From Aquipseudomonas alcaligenes NBRC 14159 (GTDB lineage Bacteria > Pseudomonadota > Gammaproteobacteria > Pseudomonadales > Pseudomonadaceae): DNA of 64,000 bases. The translations under genes were made by a program, and so were the position numbers. Under the pieces are notes generated by a model. That model worked only from the letters and a program-made list of their open reading frames with translations. It was not told where the DNA came from and did not search any database. The stretch's first letter is position 1. Every line of letters begins with the position of its first letter. The stretch lies in assembly GCF_000467105.1 (NCBI RefSeq), contig NZ_BATI01000021.1, forward strand, positions 1 through 64,000, given 5' to 3'. Positions 34,501-40,846 of the stretch are shown in pieces.

Positions 34501-35033
34501 ACGGCGCGCAGGGCCGACTCGGTATCGCGCACCTCCAGCAGCTGCACGCCCGCCACCTTGTCGCGCAGTGCCTGCTGCAGCACATAGCCACGCTCGATGG
34601 CCACCCGCTTGCCGGCCAGGTCGCGGGGGCGCTGCACCGCGACGTCGGCGCGGGTGAAGATCAGGCTGCTGACCAGATAGGGCGCACTGAAGGCCATGTA
34701 GGCCTGGCGCTCGGGCGTCATCGCCACCGAGGGCAGCAGGTCGACCCGGCCCTCGCGCAGGGCCTGCAGGGCGGCGTCCCAGTCGTCCAGCAGCACCGGT
34801 TGCAGGCGCAGGCCGAGGCGCTCGGCCAGCAGCGCCAGGTAGTCGCCGCTGAGGCCGCGGTGGCGCCCCTGCGGGTCGATCACATCGAACGGCGGCCAGC
34901 CATCACGCTCGACGCCGACCCGCAGCACCGGGTGCTCGGCCAGCCAGGCGCGCTCCTCCTCGGTCAGGCGCAGGTCGGCCCGGGCCAGCAGCGGCAGCAG
35001 GCAGAGCAGAAGCAGGCAACAGAGGCGCGGCAT
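31545..35033 (-). CDS. BvgS-like hybrid sensor histidine kinase with periplasmic SBP domain
   Basis: A 1162-aa kinase. Domain order: signal peptide (1-19), periplasmic SBP_bac_3 solute-binding domain (about 30-250), one membrane helix (about 262-283), PAS (300-425), HisKA with His about 452 (NMSHEIRTPMNAI), HATPase (560-675; GTGLGLAICKSL), REC1 (about 687-805; LVVDDN, LVLDWQMPGMDG), REC2 (about 830-950; LLVEDN, MDMQMPVLDG) and Hpt (about 985-1090; phosphorylated His in REAHSLKGLAGNLGA). All phosphorelay residues seem present. The frame is open to 35159, but the signal peptide fixes the start at MPRLCCLLLL. Followed after 13 bp by the REC/HD-GYP regulator. Ligand likely an amino acid or similar small molecule. 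Confidence 0.9.
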   Translation of the reverse strand: MPRLCCLLLLCLLPLLARADLRLTEEERAWLAEHPVLRVGVERDGWPPFDVIDPQGRHRGLSGDYLALLAERLGLRLQPVLLDDWDAALQALREGRVDLLPSVAMTPERQAYMAFSAPYLVSSLIFTRADVAVQRPRDLAGKRVAIERGYVLQQALRDKVAGVQLLEVRDTESALRAVSSGRAEAYVGDMIVASYLIRELNLTNLELRGETGLSTSEFRFATRIDQTQLVALLDKALASLDEAEQAAIKERWLPPLTAFNWRRLLQVGWPYLLGLLALVAFVLLWNRRLAVQIAERQRAEAEAQRQRSTLVALINAIPDPIWFKDAQGRYLGINQACAELFGKTAEEVIGRRDGELLPAAWAAARAEHDRTAMNWPHPYESEGRVTYPDGRQVVLDTLRTTFRDDRGHLLGLVGVSRDITVRKQTEAELAKAKDLAEEAARLKSDFLANMSHEIRTPMNAIIGMSHLALKTDLSPRQRDYLNKIQQAGQHLLGIINDILDFSKIEAGKLTIEHIEFDLQQVLENLASLIGDKVGAKGLELVFNLDPELPQHLVGDPLRLGQILINYANNAVKFTEQGEVEVILRGEGHTADGVLLYLGVRDTGIGLTTEQQSRLFESFQQADSSTTRKYGGTGLGLAICKSLAEAMGGSVGVDSAAGRGSLFWCRVPLGIARQQGQRLLAQSDLRSRRVLVVDDNDSARQVLRDMLESMSFRVTAVASGKAALQQVQEAALSHEPFELLVLDWQMPGMDGLETARRVRELGLQPPPHLLMVTAYGREEVMLGAERVGIEDVLLKPLNPSLLFDAVIRSLGGEGEAQGFARLPVGEAVPDFSGQRVLLVEDNELNREVACGLLQESGLQIDQAEHGQVALDLLRAHPDGHYALVLMDMQMPVLDGIATTEVLRREPRFAALPIVAMTANAMPADRERCLAAGMNDHLGKPIEPAELWNTLRRWLQARAEAPGSAPPQGLPDWQLPGVDLASGLRRVLGKPELYRRLLDKFAASQAEFAPRLRQLLAAGEQEGAEREAHSLKGLAGNLGAGDLAAQAAALESAIKDARHDELGVLLGELERSLAELLAAIRALPVAQALAEVDPQQLLPVCQQLLRLFGDDDPRAGKVFDEQAELLRSAFNDAYAPLAAAVHGFDFERARALLRQAAQQQGLGL

Positions 35034-35157
35034 GGGCGTTTCCGGGTCGACGCTGGATTCGCTCAGCTTAGTCAGCACTTTGAAAGTCAGATGCGGATTG
35101 GCAGCGCTGACGGTCGGGCCGACAATCAGCCCATCAGGACTCGGGGGAACGTCCGCC

Positions 35158-36195
35158 ATGCTCGATCACGACCACTGCTGGCAAGCCCTGTGCGAGCGCG
35201 ATGCGCACTTTGATGGGCAGTTCGTCTTCGCCGTGCGCAGTACCGGCATCTACTGCCGACCCAGCTGCCCGGCACGGCGGCCACGGCGCGACAACGTCAG
35301 CTTTCATGCCGATGCGGCCAGCGCCGAGGCCGCCGGCTACCGTCCGTGCAAGCGCTGCTCGCCGCACGGCAAGAGCCCGGCCGAACAGCTCGACGCGCTG
35401 GTGGTGGCTGCCTGCCGCCTGCTGGAAAGCAGCGAGCAGGCGCCGACTCTGGATCAGCTAGCGGCGCGCATCGGCCTGTCCGCCTCGCACCTGGCGCGGG
35501 CCTTCAAGGCGCGCACCGGGATGACCCCGCGCGCCTGGCTGGCCGCGCAACGACGCCAGCGCCTGGAAGCCAGCCTGCCGCAGGCCGGTTCGGTGCTGCA
35601 GGCGGCGCTGGAGGCCGGCTACTCCGGCACCCGTGCACTCTATGAAGAGCCTGCCGCACTGAGCCCGGCGCAGCGGCGCCAGCAGGGCGCCGGCGAGGTG
35701 CTGCGCTACGCCATCAGCGACTGCCCGCTGGGCCTGCTGCTGCTCGCCACCAGCGACAAGGGCGTCTGCGCCCTGCTGTTTGGCGACGACGAGAGCGAAC
35801 TGGAGGCCGAACTGCAGCAGCGCTTCGCCGCCGCCGAACTCCAACGTGACCAGCGCGGCCTGCGCGACTGGCTGCGCGAAGTGCTCCAGCAGGTGCAGGA
35901 ACCGCAGCGCGCCGCCAGGCTGCCGCTGGACCTGCGCGGCAGCGCCTTCCAGCAGCGGGTCTGGCAGGCTCTGCGCGAGATTCCGCCGGGGCAGACGCGG
36001 CGCTACGGCGAACTGGCCGAGCAGCTCGGCAGCCACGCCCGCGCAGTGGCCCGAGCCTGTGCCAGCAATCCGCTGGGCCTGCTGGTGCCCTGCCACCGGG
36101 TGGTCGGCGCCAAGGGCGCGCTCACCGGCTACCGCTGGGGCGTGCCGCGCAAACAGGCGCTGCTGGACCAGGAAGGCGCCACCCTGGGTGACTGA
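35158..36195 (+). CDS. ada: Ada: methylphosphotriester repair/AraC activator fused to O6-methylguanine-DNA methyltransferase
   Basis: A 345-aa adaptive-response protein. N-terminal Ada zinc domain with the acceptor Cys in GIYCRPSCPARRP and CKRC (residues about 32-70), AraC-type HTH (about 80-165, LDQLAARIGLSASHLARAFKARTGMTPRAW), and a C-terminal methyltransferase with the active site PCHRVVG (Cys about 309). The start MLDHDHCWQALCERDAHFDG is chosen because the family begins with this motif; an upstream in-frame ATG would overlap the divergent kinase gene. Divergent from the hybrid kinase with 124 bp between starts. No clear Ada box was found in that gap. Confidence 0.93.
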   Translation: MLDHDHCWQALCERDAHFDGQFVFAVRSTGIYCRPSCPARRPRRDNVSFHADAASAEAAGYRPCKRCSPHGKSPAEQLDALVVAACRLLESSEQAPTLDQLAARIGLSASHLARAFKARTGMTPRAWLAAQRRQRLEASLPQAGSVLQAALEAGYSGTRALYEEPAALSPAQRRQQGAGEVLRYAISDCPLGLLLLATSDKGVCALLFGDDESELEAELQQRFAAAELQRDQRGLRDWLREVLQQVQEPQRAARLPLDLRGSAFQQRVWQALREIPPGQTRRYGELAEQLGSHARAVARACASNPLGLLVPCHRVVGAKGALTGYRWGVPRKQALLDQEGATLGD

Positions 36196-36199
36196 TGAT

Positions 36200-36225
36200 C
36201 CCCTCTCCCCCTGGGAGAGGGAGTC
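36200..36225. repeat. CCCTCTCCC-family REP-like half unit (copy 3)
   Basis: A single short palindrome (CCCTCTCCCCCTGGGAGAGGG) begins 5 bases after the ada stop, matching one arm of the element at 2755-2855. It has no inverted partner here. Confidence 0.65.
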
Positions 36226-36285
36226 AGCTCCATACTTGCGACAATCCTCTGCCGGGCCGAAGCTATGCGGCCCGAAGGAGAGCCC

Positions 36286-36588
36286 ATGGACACCGCCGAA
36301 CTCACCCGCCGCCTGCATGCCATTCGCGACCACAACGCCTGGCGCCGTTTCCACAGCCCGAAGAACCTGGCCATGGCCGCCAGCGTAGAGATGGCCGAGC
36401 TGGTGGAAATCTTCCAGTGGCTGTCCGAAGACGAATCGCGCCAGCTGCCGGCCGAGCAGCTGGAGCATGCCGGCCAGGAAGTCGGCGATATCGTGCTCTA
36501 TCTGTTGCTGCTGTGCAGCGAGCTGGGCATCGATCTGGAGCAGGCGGTGCGCGCCAAGCTGGCCGACAGCGAGAGGCGCTTCGCATGA
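36286..36588 (+). CDS. MazG-like nucleotide pyrophosphohydrolase
   Basis: A 100-aa all-alpha NTP pyrophosphatase of the RS21-C6/dCTPase type. The metal-binding EXXE..EXXD pattern is seen as EMAELVEIFQW followed by EVGDIVLYLLLL. Such enzymes cleave damaged or surplus (d)NTPs to the monophosphate. The start MDTAELTRRL has AAGGAG 6 nt upstream. Its stop overlaps the cmoM start by 4 bp (ATGA), indicating translational coupling. Lies just after ada, which would fit nucleotide sanitation, but a REP-like hairpin separates the two. Confidence 0.86.
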   Translation: MDTAELTRRLHAIRDHNAWRRFHSPKNLAMAASVEMAELVEIFQWLSEDESRQLPAEQLEHAGQEVGDIVLYLLLLCSELGIDLEQAVRAKLADSERRFA

Positions 36589-37334
36589 GCGACCGCCATT
36601 TCGACGAACTGGCCACCCGCTTCGCCGAGAAGATCTACGGCGGCGCCAAGGGCGCCATCCGCCTGGCCGTGCTGCAGGCCGACCTCAAGGAAGCCCTGCC
36701 GGAACGCCCGCTACGGGTGCTCGACGTCGGCGCCGGCCTCGGCCACATGAGCCTGTGGCTGGCCCAGCGCGGCCACCAGGTGACCCTGGCCGAACCCGCC
36801 GCGCCAATGCTGGAGGGGGCACGCCAGCGCTTCGCCGAAGCCGGCGTCGCGGCCACCTTCATCCAGGCGCCCTGGCAGGACCTGCTCGGACAACTCACCC
36901 AACCCTATGACCTGGTGCTGTGCCACGCAGTGCTGGAATGGCTGGCCGAGCCGCACGCCATCCTGCCCGTGCTGCACCAGCTGACCGCCGCCGAGGGCTG
37001 GCTGTCGCTGGCCTTCTACAACAAGGATGCGCTGGTCTACCGCAACCTGCTCAAGGGGCATTTCCGCAAGCTGCGCAAGGAGCGCTTCGCCGGCGAGGGG
37101 CAGAGCCTGACCCCGCAGCAGCCGCTCGACCCGCGTGAACTGGCCACGCAACTCGACGCCCTCTGGCGGGTCGAAAGCCGCAGCGGGGTGCGGGTATTCC
37201 ATGACTACATGCCGGCCGAGTTCCAGGCCAAGGCCGAACTGGCCGACCTGCTGGAAATGGAGCTGGCCTACCGCCGCCATCCGAGTTTCGCCGGTCTCGG
37301 CCGCTACCTGCACTGGGTCTGCCGGCCCTTGTAG
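36585..37334 (+). CDS. cmoM: tRNA 5-carboxymethoxyuridine methyltransferase CmoM
   Basis: A 249-aa SAM-dependent class I methyltransferase that methylates the carboxyl of cmo5U34 in tRNA. It starts with the family motif SDRHFDELATRFAEKIYGGAKGAIR, contains the SAM motif VLDVGAGLGHMSLWLAQRGHQVTLAEP (motif I plus acidic loop), LCHAVLEWLAEP, and the terminal signature SGVRVFHDYMP and LGRYLHWVCRPL. Overlaps the upstream MazG-like gene by 4 bp. Its stop codon TAG is formed by the first bases of a REPIN (37331-37387), so the repeat inserted exactly at the 3' end of the gene. Confidence 0.88.
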   Translation: MSDRHFDELATRFAEKIYGGAKGAIRLAVLQADLKEALPERPLRVLDVGAGLGHMSLWLAQRGHQVTLAEPAAPMLEGARQRFAEAGVAATFIQAPWQDLLGQLTQPYDLVLCHAVLEWLAEPHAILPVLHQLTAAEGWLSLAFYNKDALVYRNLLKGHFRKLRKERFAGEGQSLTPQQPLDPRELATQLDALWRVESRSGVRVFHDYMPAEFQAKAELADLLEMELAYRRHPSFAGLGRYLHWVCRPL

Positions 37335-37387
37335 CCCGGATGAAATCCGGGAAGGATTCGCCTGCCCCCGGATTACATCCGGGCTAC
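37331..37387. repeat. GTAGCCCGGAT-family REPIN, copy A
   Basis: 57 bp: GTAG followed by CCCGGATGAAATCCGGG, a short centre, then the inverted unit CCCGGATTACATCCGGG followed by CTAC. Each half is a REP palindrome with the GTAG foot recognised by RAYT transposases. Overlaps the cmoM stop codon. Confidence 0.9.
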
Positions 37388-37421
37388 GCTGAGCCAACCT
37401 CCGCATGATCCCGGAGCCATC

Positions 37422-38012
37422 ATGAAAGCCTTCACTCTGCCGCTGCTCCTGCTGCTCACTGCCTGCCAGAGCTCCAACCCCTACCAGGCCGACGGCAAGC
37501 CACTACCGCCCGCGCCGCCCGGCGCCGCCAGCCATTTCGACCGCAGCGCCTACCCGGCCACACCGCGCGACTATGGCCGCTACCGCGACTGGGCCTGGCG
37601 CGAGCTGCCGACCGGCAGCGCCTGGGCCGAAGGCGCGCTGGTCGCCGAGGCGGTCGCGGGCGGCCTGGACCAGCGCGGCCTGCGCCCGGCCCAGGGCAAC
37701 AAGGCGGCCGACCTGCAGGTAAGCGCCGCGGTCAGCCTGGAGCGGCGCCAGTATCAGGTGCGCGACGACTACGGCAGCTACTACGGTCACGGTCCCTACG
37801 GCGACCACTACGGCATGTATGGCAGCGTGCCGCTGGTGCGCACCTACGAGGTGGAAGTGGCAGTGGTGCGCATCGAGCTCTACGACGGACGCGACGGCCA
37901 GCCGGTGTGGAGCGGCATTGGCGAGGCGCGCAGCGAAGGCAGCCAGAGCGAACGCGCAGACGCCCTGCGCCGAGCCGTCGCCGACACCCTGGGCGCCTAT
38001 CCGCCGGAGTGA
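37422..38012 (+). CDS. DUF4136 domain lipoprotein 1
   Basis: A 196-aa lipoprotein. The signal peptide ends in LLLLLTAC (lipobox, Cys15). The mature part contains the DUF4136 pattern ([80 protein letters not shown]), and a Tyr/Gly-rich segment near 115-135. The second DUF4136 gene follows 64 bp downstream and shares about the same layout. Function of the family is unknown. Probably envelope-located, attached to the outer membrane. Confidence 0.85.
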   Translation: MKAFTLPLLLLLTACQSSNPYQADGKPLPPAPPGAASHFDRSAYPATPRDYGRYRDWAWRELPTGSAWAEGALVAEAVAGGLDQRGLRPAQGNKAADLQVSAAVSLERRQYQVRDDYGSYYGHGPYGDHYGMYGSVPLVRTYEVEVAVVRIELYDGRDGQPVWSGIGEARSEGSQSERADALRRAVADTLGAYPPE

Positions 38013-38076
38013 AATGGCGCTTGCCGAAGAGTCCCGCTTGCAGTTGGATAGAGGCCCTAGCACGGAGGTTACCGCC

Positions 38077-38637
38077 ATGTTCCCGCGCCTGTTACTGGTC
38101 TCGATCCTGCTGCTCCTCGGCGCCTGCCAGAGCCCGCGCATCGAGCGCGACTTCGACACCAGCCGCGATTTCGCCGCCTACAGCAGCTGGAGTTGGCAGG
38201 AGCCGGCCCTGCAATATCGCCCGGACGATCCGCGGCTGCGCAGTGACCTGACCGAGCAGCGCATCCGCAGCGCCATCGAGCAGCAACTTGAGCAGCGCGG
38301 CCTGCGCCCGGCCCAGCCCGGCAAACCGAGCGACCTGCGGGTACAGGCCTGGCTGATCGTCGACCAGCGCCAGGAACAGGTCAGCAGCCACTACGGCGGC
38401 TACTGGGGCGGATACTGGGATGGCGGCTGGGGCGGCCCGGCCTACAGCGAGACCCGCACCGTCGACTACCAGGTGGCGACGGTGCAGATCGACCTGCTCG
38501 ACGGCCGCGACGGCAAGCTGGTCTGGCGGGGCAGTGCCGAACAGGTGATGCGCGCCTCGGCGCAGAGCCCGGCGCAACGCGAAGCGGCGATCCGCGACAC
38601 CGTCGCCCAGGTCCTGGCCCACTACCCTCCACACTGA
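38077..38637 (+). CDS. DUF4136 domain lipoprotein 2
   Basis: A 186-aa lipoprotein paralogous to the one upstream. Lipobox LLLGAC at the end of the signal peptide, then [42 protein letters not shown], a Gly/Tyr/Trp-rich stretch (GGYWGGYWDGGWGG) and IDLLDGRDGKLVWRGSAEQVM. Compared with lipoprotein 1 the segments line up (QRGLRPAQ..., LDGRDGK vs YDGRDGQ), so a tandem duplication is likely. The start has GGAGG 8 nt upstream; the frame is open above it. Followed by a GNAT gene after 7 bp, so a small operon is possible. Confidence 0.85.
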   Translation: MFPRLLLVSILLLLGACQSPRIERDFDTSRDFAAYSSWSWQEPALQYRPDDPRLRSDLTEQRIRSAIEQQLEQRGLRPAQPGKPSDLRVQAWLIVDQRQEQVSSHYGGYWGGYWDGGWGGPAYSETRTVDYQVATVQIDLLDGRDGKLVWRGSAEQVMRASAQSPAQREAAIRDTVAQVLAHYPPH

Positions 38638-38644
38638 GCCCCCG

Positions 38645-39133
38645 ATGAGCGACCAGCTGCTGACCCATCGTCCTGCCACGGACGACGACCTCGACGCCGT
38701 GACGCACTTCGTGCGCAACGCCGATGAACTCTTCTATGCCTTTCCACGTGCGCACTGGCCGCTGAGCCGCGAGCAGCTGGCCGCCGCCTGCGCCGAACGC
38801 CAGGGCAGCACCCTGGCATTGCTCGACCGCCGCCCCGCCGGCTTCGCCAATTTCTACCAGAGCGTGGCCGGGGAGTACTGCGCCCTGGGCAACCTGATGA
38901 TCGCGCCCTGGGCACGCGGCCAGGGCGTGGCGCAATACCTGGTCGGAGTGATGGAACAACTGGCCCGGCGCGATTTCGCCGCCCGCGAGTTGCGCGTCTC
39001 CTGCTTCAACGACAACAGCGCCGGCCTGCTGCTCTATGCGCGCCTGGGCTATCGCCTGAGCGGCCTGGTCGAGCGCCAGCGCGGCCAGCACCGCGTGGCC
39101 CTGGTGCAGTTCGCCAAAGAGCTCGTAAGCTGA
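38645..39133 (+). CDS. GNAT family N-acetyltransferase
   Basis: A 162-aa acetyltransferase with the acetyl-CoA-binding motif A visible as NLMIAPWARGQGVAQYLVGVM and the following CFNDNSAGLLLYARLGYRLSG. Acetyl acceptor unknown. It begins 7 bp after the second DUF4136 gene; no family-specific motif identifies the substrate. Confidence 0.85.
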   Translation: MSDQLLTHRPATDDDLDAVTHFVRNADELFYAFPRAHWPLSREQLAAACAERQGSTLALLDRRPAGFANFYQSVAGEYCALGNLMIAPWARGQGVAQYLVGVMEQLARRDFAARELRVSCFNDNSAGLLLYARLGYRLSGLVERQRGQHRVALVQFAKELVS

Positions 39134-39186
39134 CCACCAGGACAGCAAAGCGCATAATAGTTGCCCCCTGTTACCCGGAGACCGCC

Positions 39187-39630
39187 ATGCCCAACTGGTG
39201 GCTACTCGTCCTGCCCCTGCTCGCCGGTGCCGTGATGCCGCTGCAGGCCGGCATCAACGGCCAGCTGGCCAAGCACCTGTCCAGCGTGATGGCCGCCGCC
39301 CTGGTGTCCTTCCTGGTCGGCACCCTGGCGCTGCTGATCATCGTGCTGTCCCAGCGCGAGGTTGCCGGGCTATCCGCCTTCAAGGGCCTGACCTGGTGGC
39401 ACTGGAGTGGCGGCCTGCTGGGCGCCTTCTTCATCGCCACGGCCGCCTTCGCCGGGCCGCGCATCGGCGCCCTGCTGTTCATGGTGCTGGTGCTGGCCGG
39501 TCAGCTGGGCATGGCTTTGCTGCTCGACCACAACGGCTGGGCGGGCTTTCGCGAGGCGCCGATCACCCTGGGCAAGGCCGCCGGTCTGGCCCTGATCATC
39601 GGCGGAGTCTGGCTCATTCGTCGCGGCTGA
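39187..39630 (+). CDS. YdcZ-like (DUF606) DMT transporter
   Basis: A 147-aa small membrane protein with five hydrophobic segments, starting PNWWLLVLPLLAGAVMPLQAGINGQLAKHL, the typical beginning of the DMT subfamily formerly DUF606. It probably works as a dimer. Substrate unknown. It has a good GGAG site upstream and is followed by a diguanylate cyclase gene after 81 bp. Confidence 0.85.
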   Translation: MPNWWLLVLPLLAGAVMPLQAGINGQLAKHLSSVMAAALVSFLVGTLALLIIVLSQREVAGLSAFKGLTWWHWSGGLLGAFFIATAAFAGPRIGALLFMVLVLAGQLGMALLLDHNGWAGFREAPITLGKAAGLALIIGGVWLIRRG

Positions 39631-39711
39631 CGACGGAATGCTGGCACTTTGCTTTCCTTGGCTCCGTTGCGACGCTATGCTGCTGATATGCCGCATTTGT
39701 GATCACAACAC

Positions 39712-40839
39712 ATGGCCTCCAATCCGCAGTTCCCCCACAGCGCCGCGTTCCCCCTCCTCAGGGAAGCGCAGGATGCTCGCGTGCGCACCCGCCTGGGTGG
39801 CATCTACTACCTGCTCGCCTGGCTGCTGACCTGGGGCTTCTCCGCCGCGCCAACCGCCATGCCGCTGCTCGCTGGTATCGGCACCCTGTTCTTCACCCTG
39901 ACCCTAGCGCTGCGCTGGCTGCACCAGCTGCCCAGCCAGCAGAACCAGGCTTGCCTGCAGCAATGGATCGACCGCCACTGGCTGCTGATTCTGATCAACA
40001 GCCTGGGCTGGGGCCTGGCCCATGCCTGGGCGCTGCTGCGCCCGGAGTTCGAGCCCTCGCGGCTGATCGCCACCCTCAGCACCGTCGCCTTCAGCACCGC
40101 CATGGCCTTCAACTTCCCCATGCGCAAACAGCGCTGCGTGCTGGCCATCCTGCTGCTGTACCTGCCGGGCCTGGCCGTGCTGGCCTGGCAATGGCCGCAT
40201 CAGGAAGCCCTGGCGGTAACCCTGGCGTTCTACCTCAGCTACCTGCTGCTGGCGCTGAACCGCAGCCATCGCGAGTACCACGGCACCCTGGCCATGGAGC
40301 AGCAACTGGTCGAGCAGCGCGAGCGCTACGAGCAGCTCAGCCGCACCGATAGCCTGACCCAGCTGGGCAACCGCCTGCAGTTCAACGGCCTGTTTCCAGC
40401 CATGGTGGCCAGCGCCCGGCGCCAGGACAACCCGCTGAGCCTGGTGCTGCTGGATATCGACTTCTTCAAGCGGATCAACGACGAATACGGCCATAGCAGC
40501 GGCGACGCCTGCCTCAGCGACTTCGCCGAGCGCATGCGCCGAGTGTTCCGCCGTGACAGCGACGCCCTGCTGCGCCTGGGCGGCGAGGAATTCGGTGTGC
40601 TGATGCCCGGCACGCCGCTCAAGGAAGCCTGCGAGGTGGCCGAGCGCTTCCGCGCCGAGCTGGCCGAGCAGGGCTTCGTGTTGCACGGCCAGCGCCTGCC
40701 GCTGACCACCAGCCTGGGGGTCGGCGGCTTCGACCCGGCCCAGGACGAGAGCGCCGAAGCCTTCTTCAAGCGCGTCGACGATGCCCTGTACCGCGCCAAG
40801 GCCGAGGGGCGCGACCGCCTGGCCCTGGCCGAGGCCTGA
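39712..40839 (+). CDS. Membrane-bound diguanylate cyclase
   Basis: A 375-aa protein with about six N-terminal hydrophobic segments (residues 28-190; MASE2-like arrangement) and a C-terminal GGDEF domain (about 205-370). The active-site signature is LGGEEF, preceded by an intact inhibitory I-site RDSD five residues before it, and VLLDIDFFKRINDEYGH marks the metal/substrate region. It should synthesise c-di-GMP and be feedback-inhibited. The input signal is unknown. Confidence 0.92.
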   Translation: MASNPQFPHSAAFPLLREAQDARVRTRLGGIYYLLAWLLTWGFSAAPTAMPLLAGIGTLFFTLTLALRWLHQLPSQQNQACLQQWIDRHWLLILINSLGWGLAHAWALLRPEFEPSRLIATLSTVAFSTAMAFNFPMRKQRCVLAILLLYLPGLAVLAWQWPHQEALAVTLAFYLSYLLLALNRSHREYHGTLAMEQQLVEQRERYEQLSRTDSLTQLGNRLQFNGLFPAMVASARRQDNPLSLVLLDIDFFKRINDEYGHSSGDACLSDFAERMRRVFRRDSDALLRLGGEEFGVLMPGTPLKEACEVAERFRAELAEQGFVLHGQRLPLTTSLGVGGFDPAQDESAEAFFKRVDDALYRAKAEGRDRLALAEA

Positions 40840-40846
40840 GCCGGCG

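Noticed and set aside
33270..35213. 647-aa open frame on the plus strand
   Set aside because: Antisense to the hybrid kinase. Composition typical of a shadow frame.
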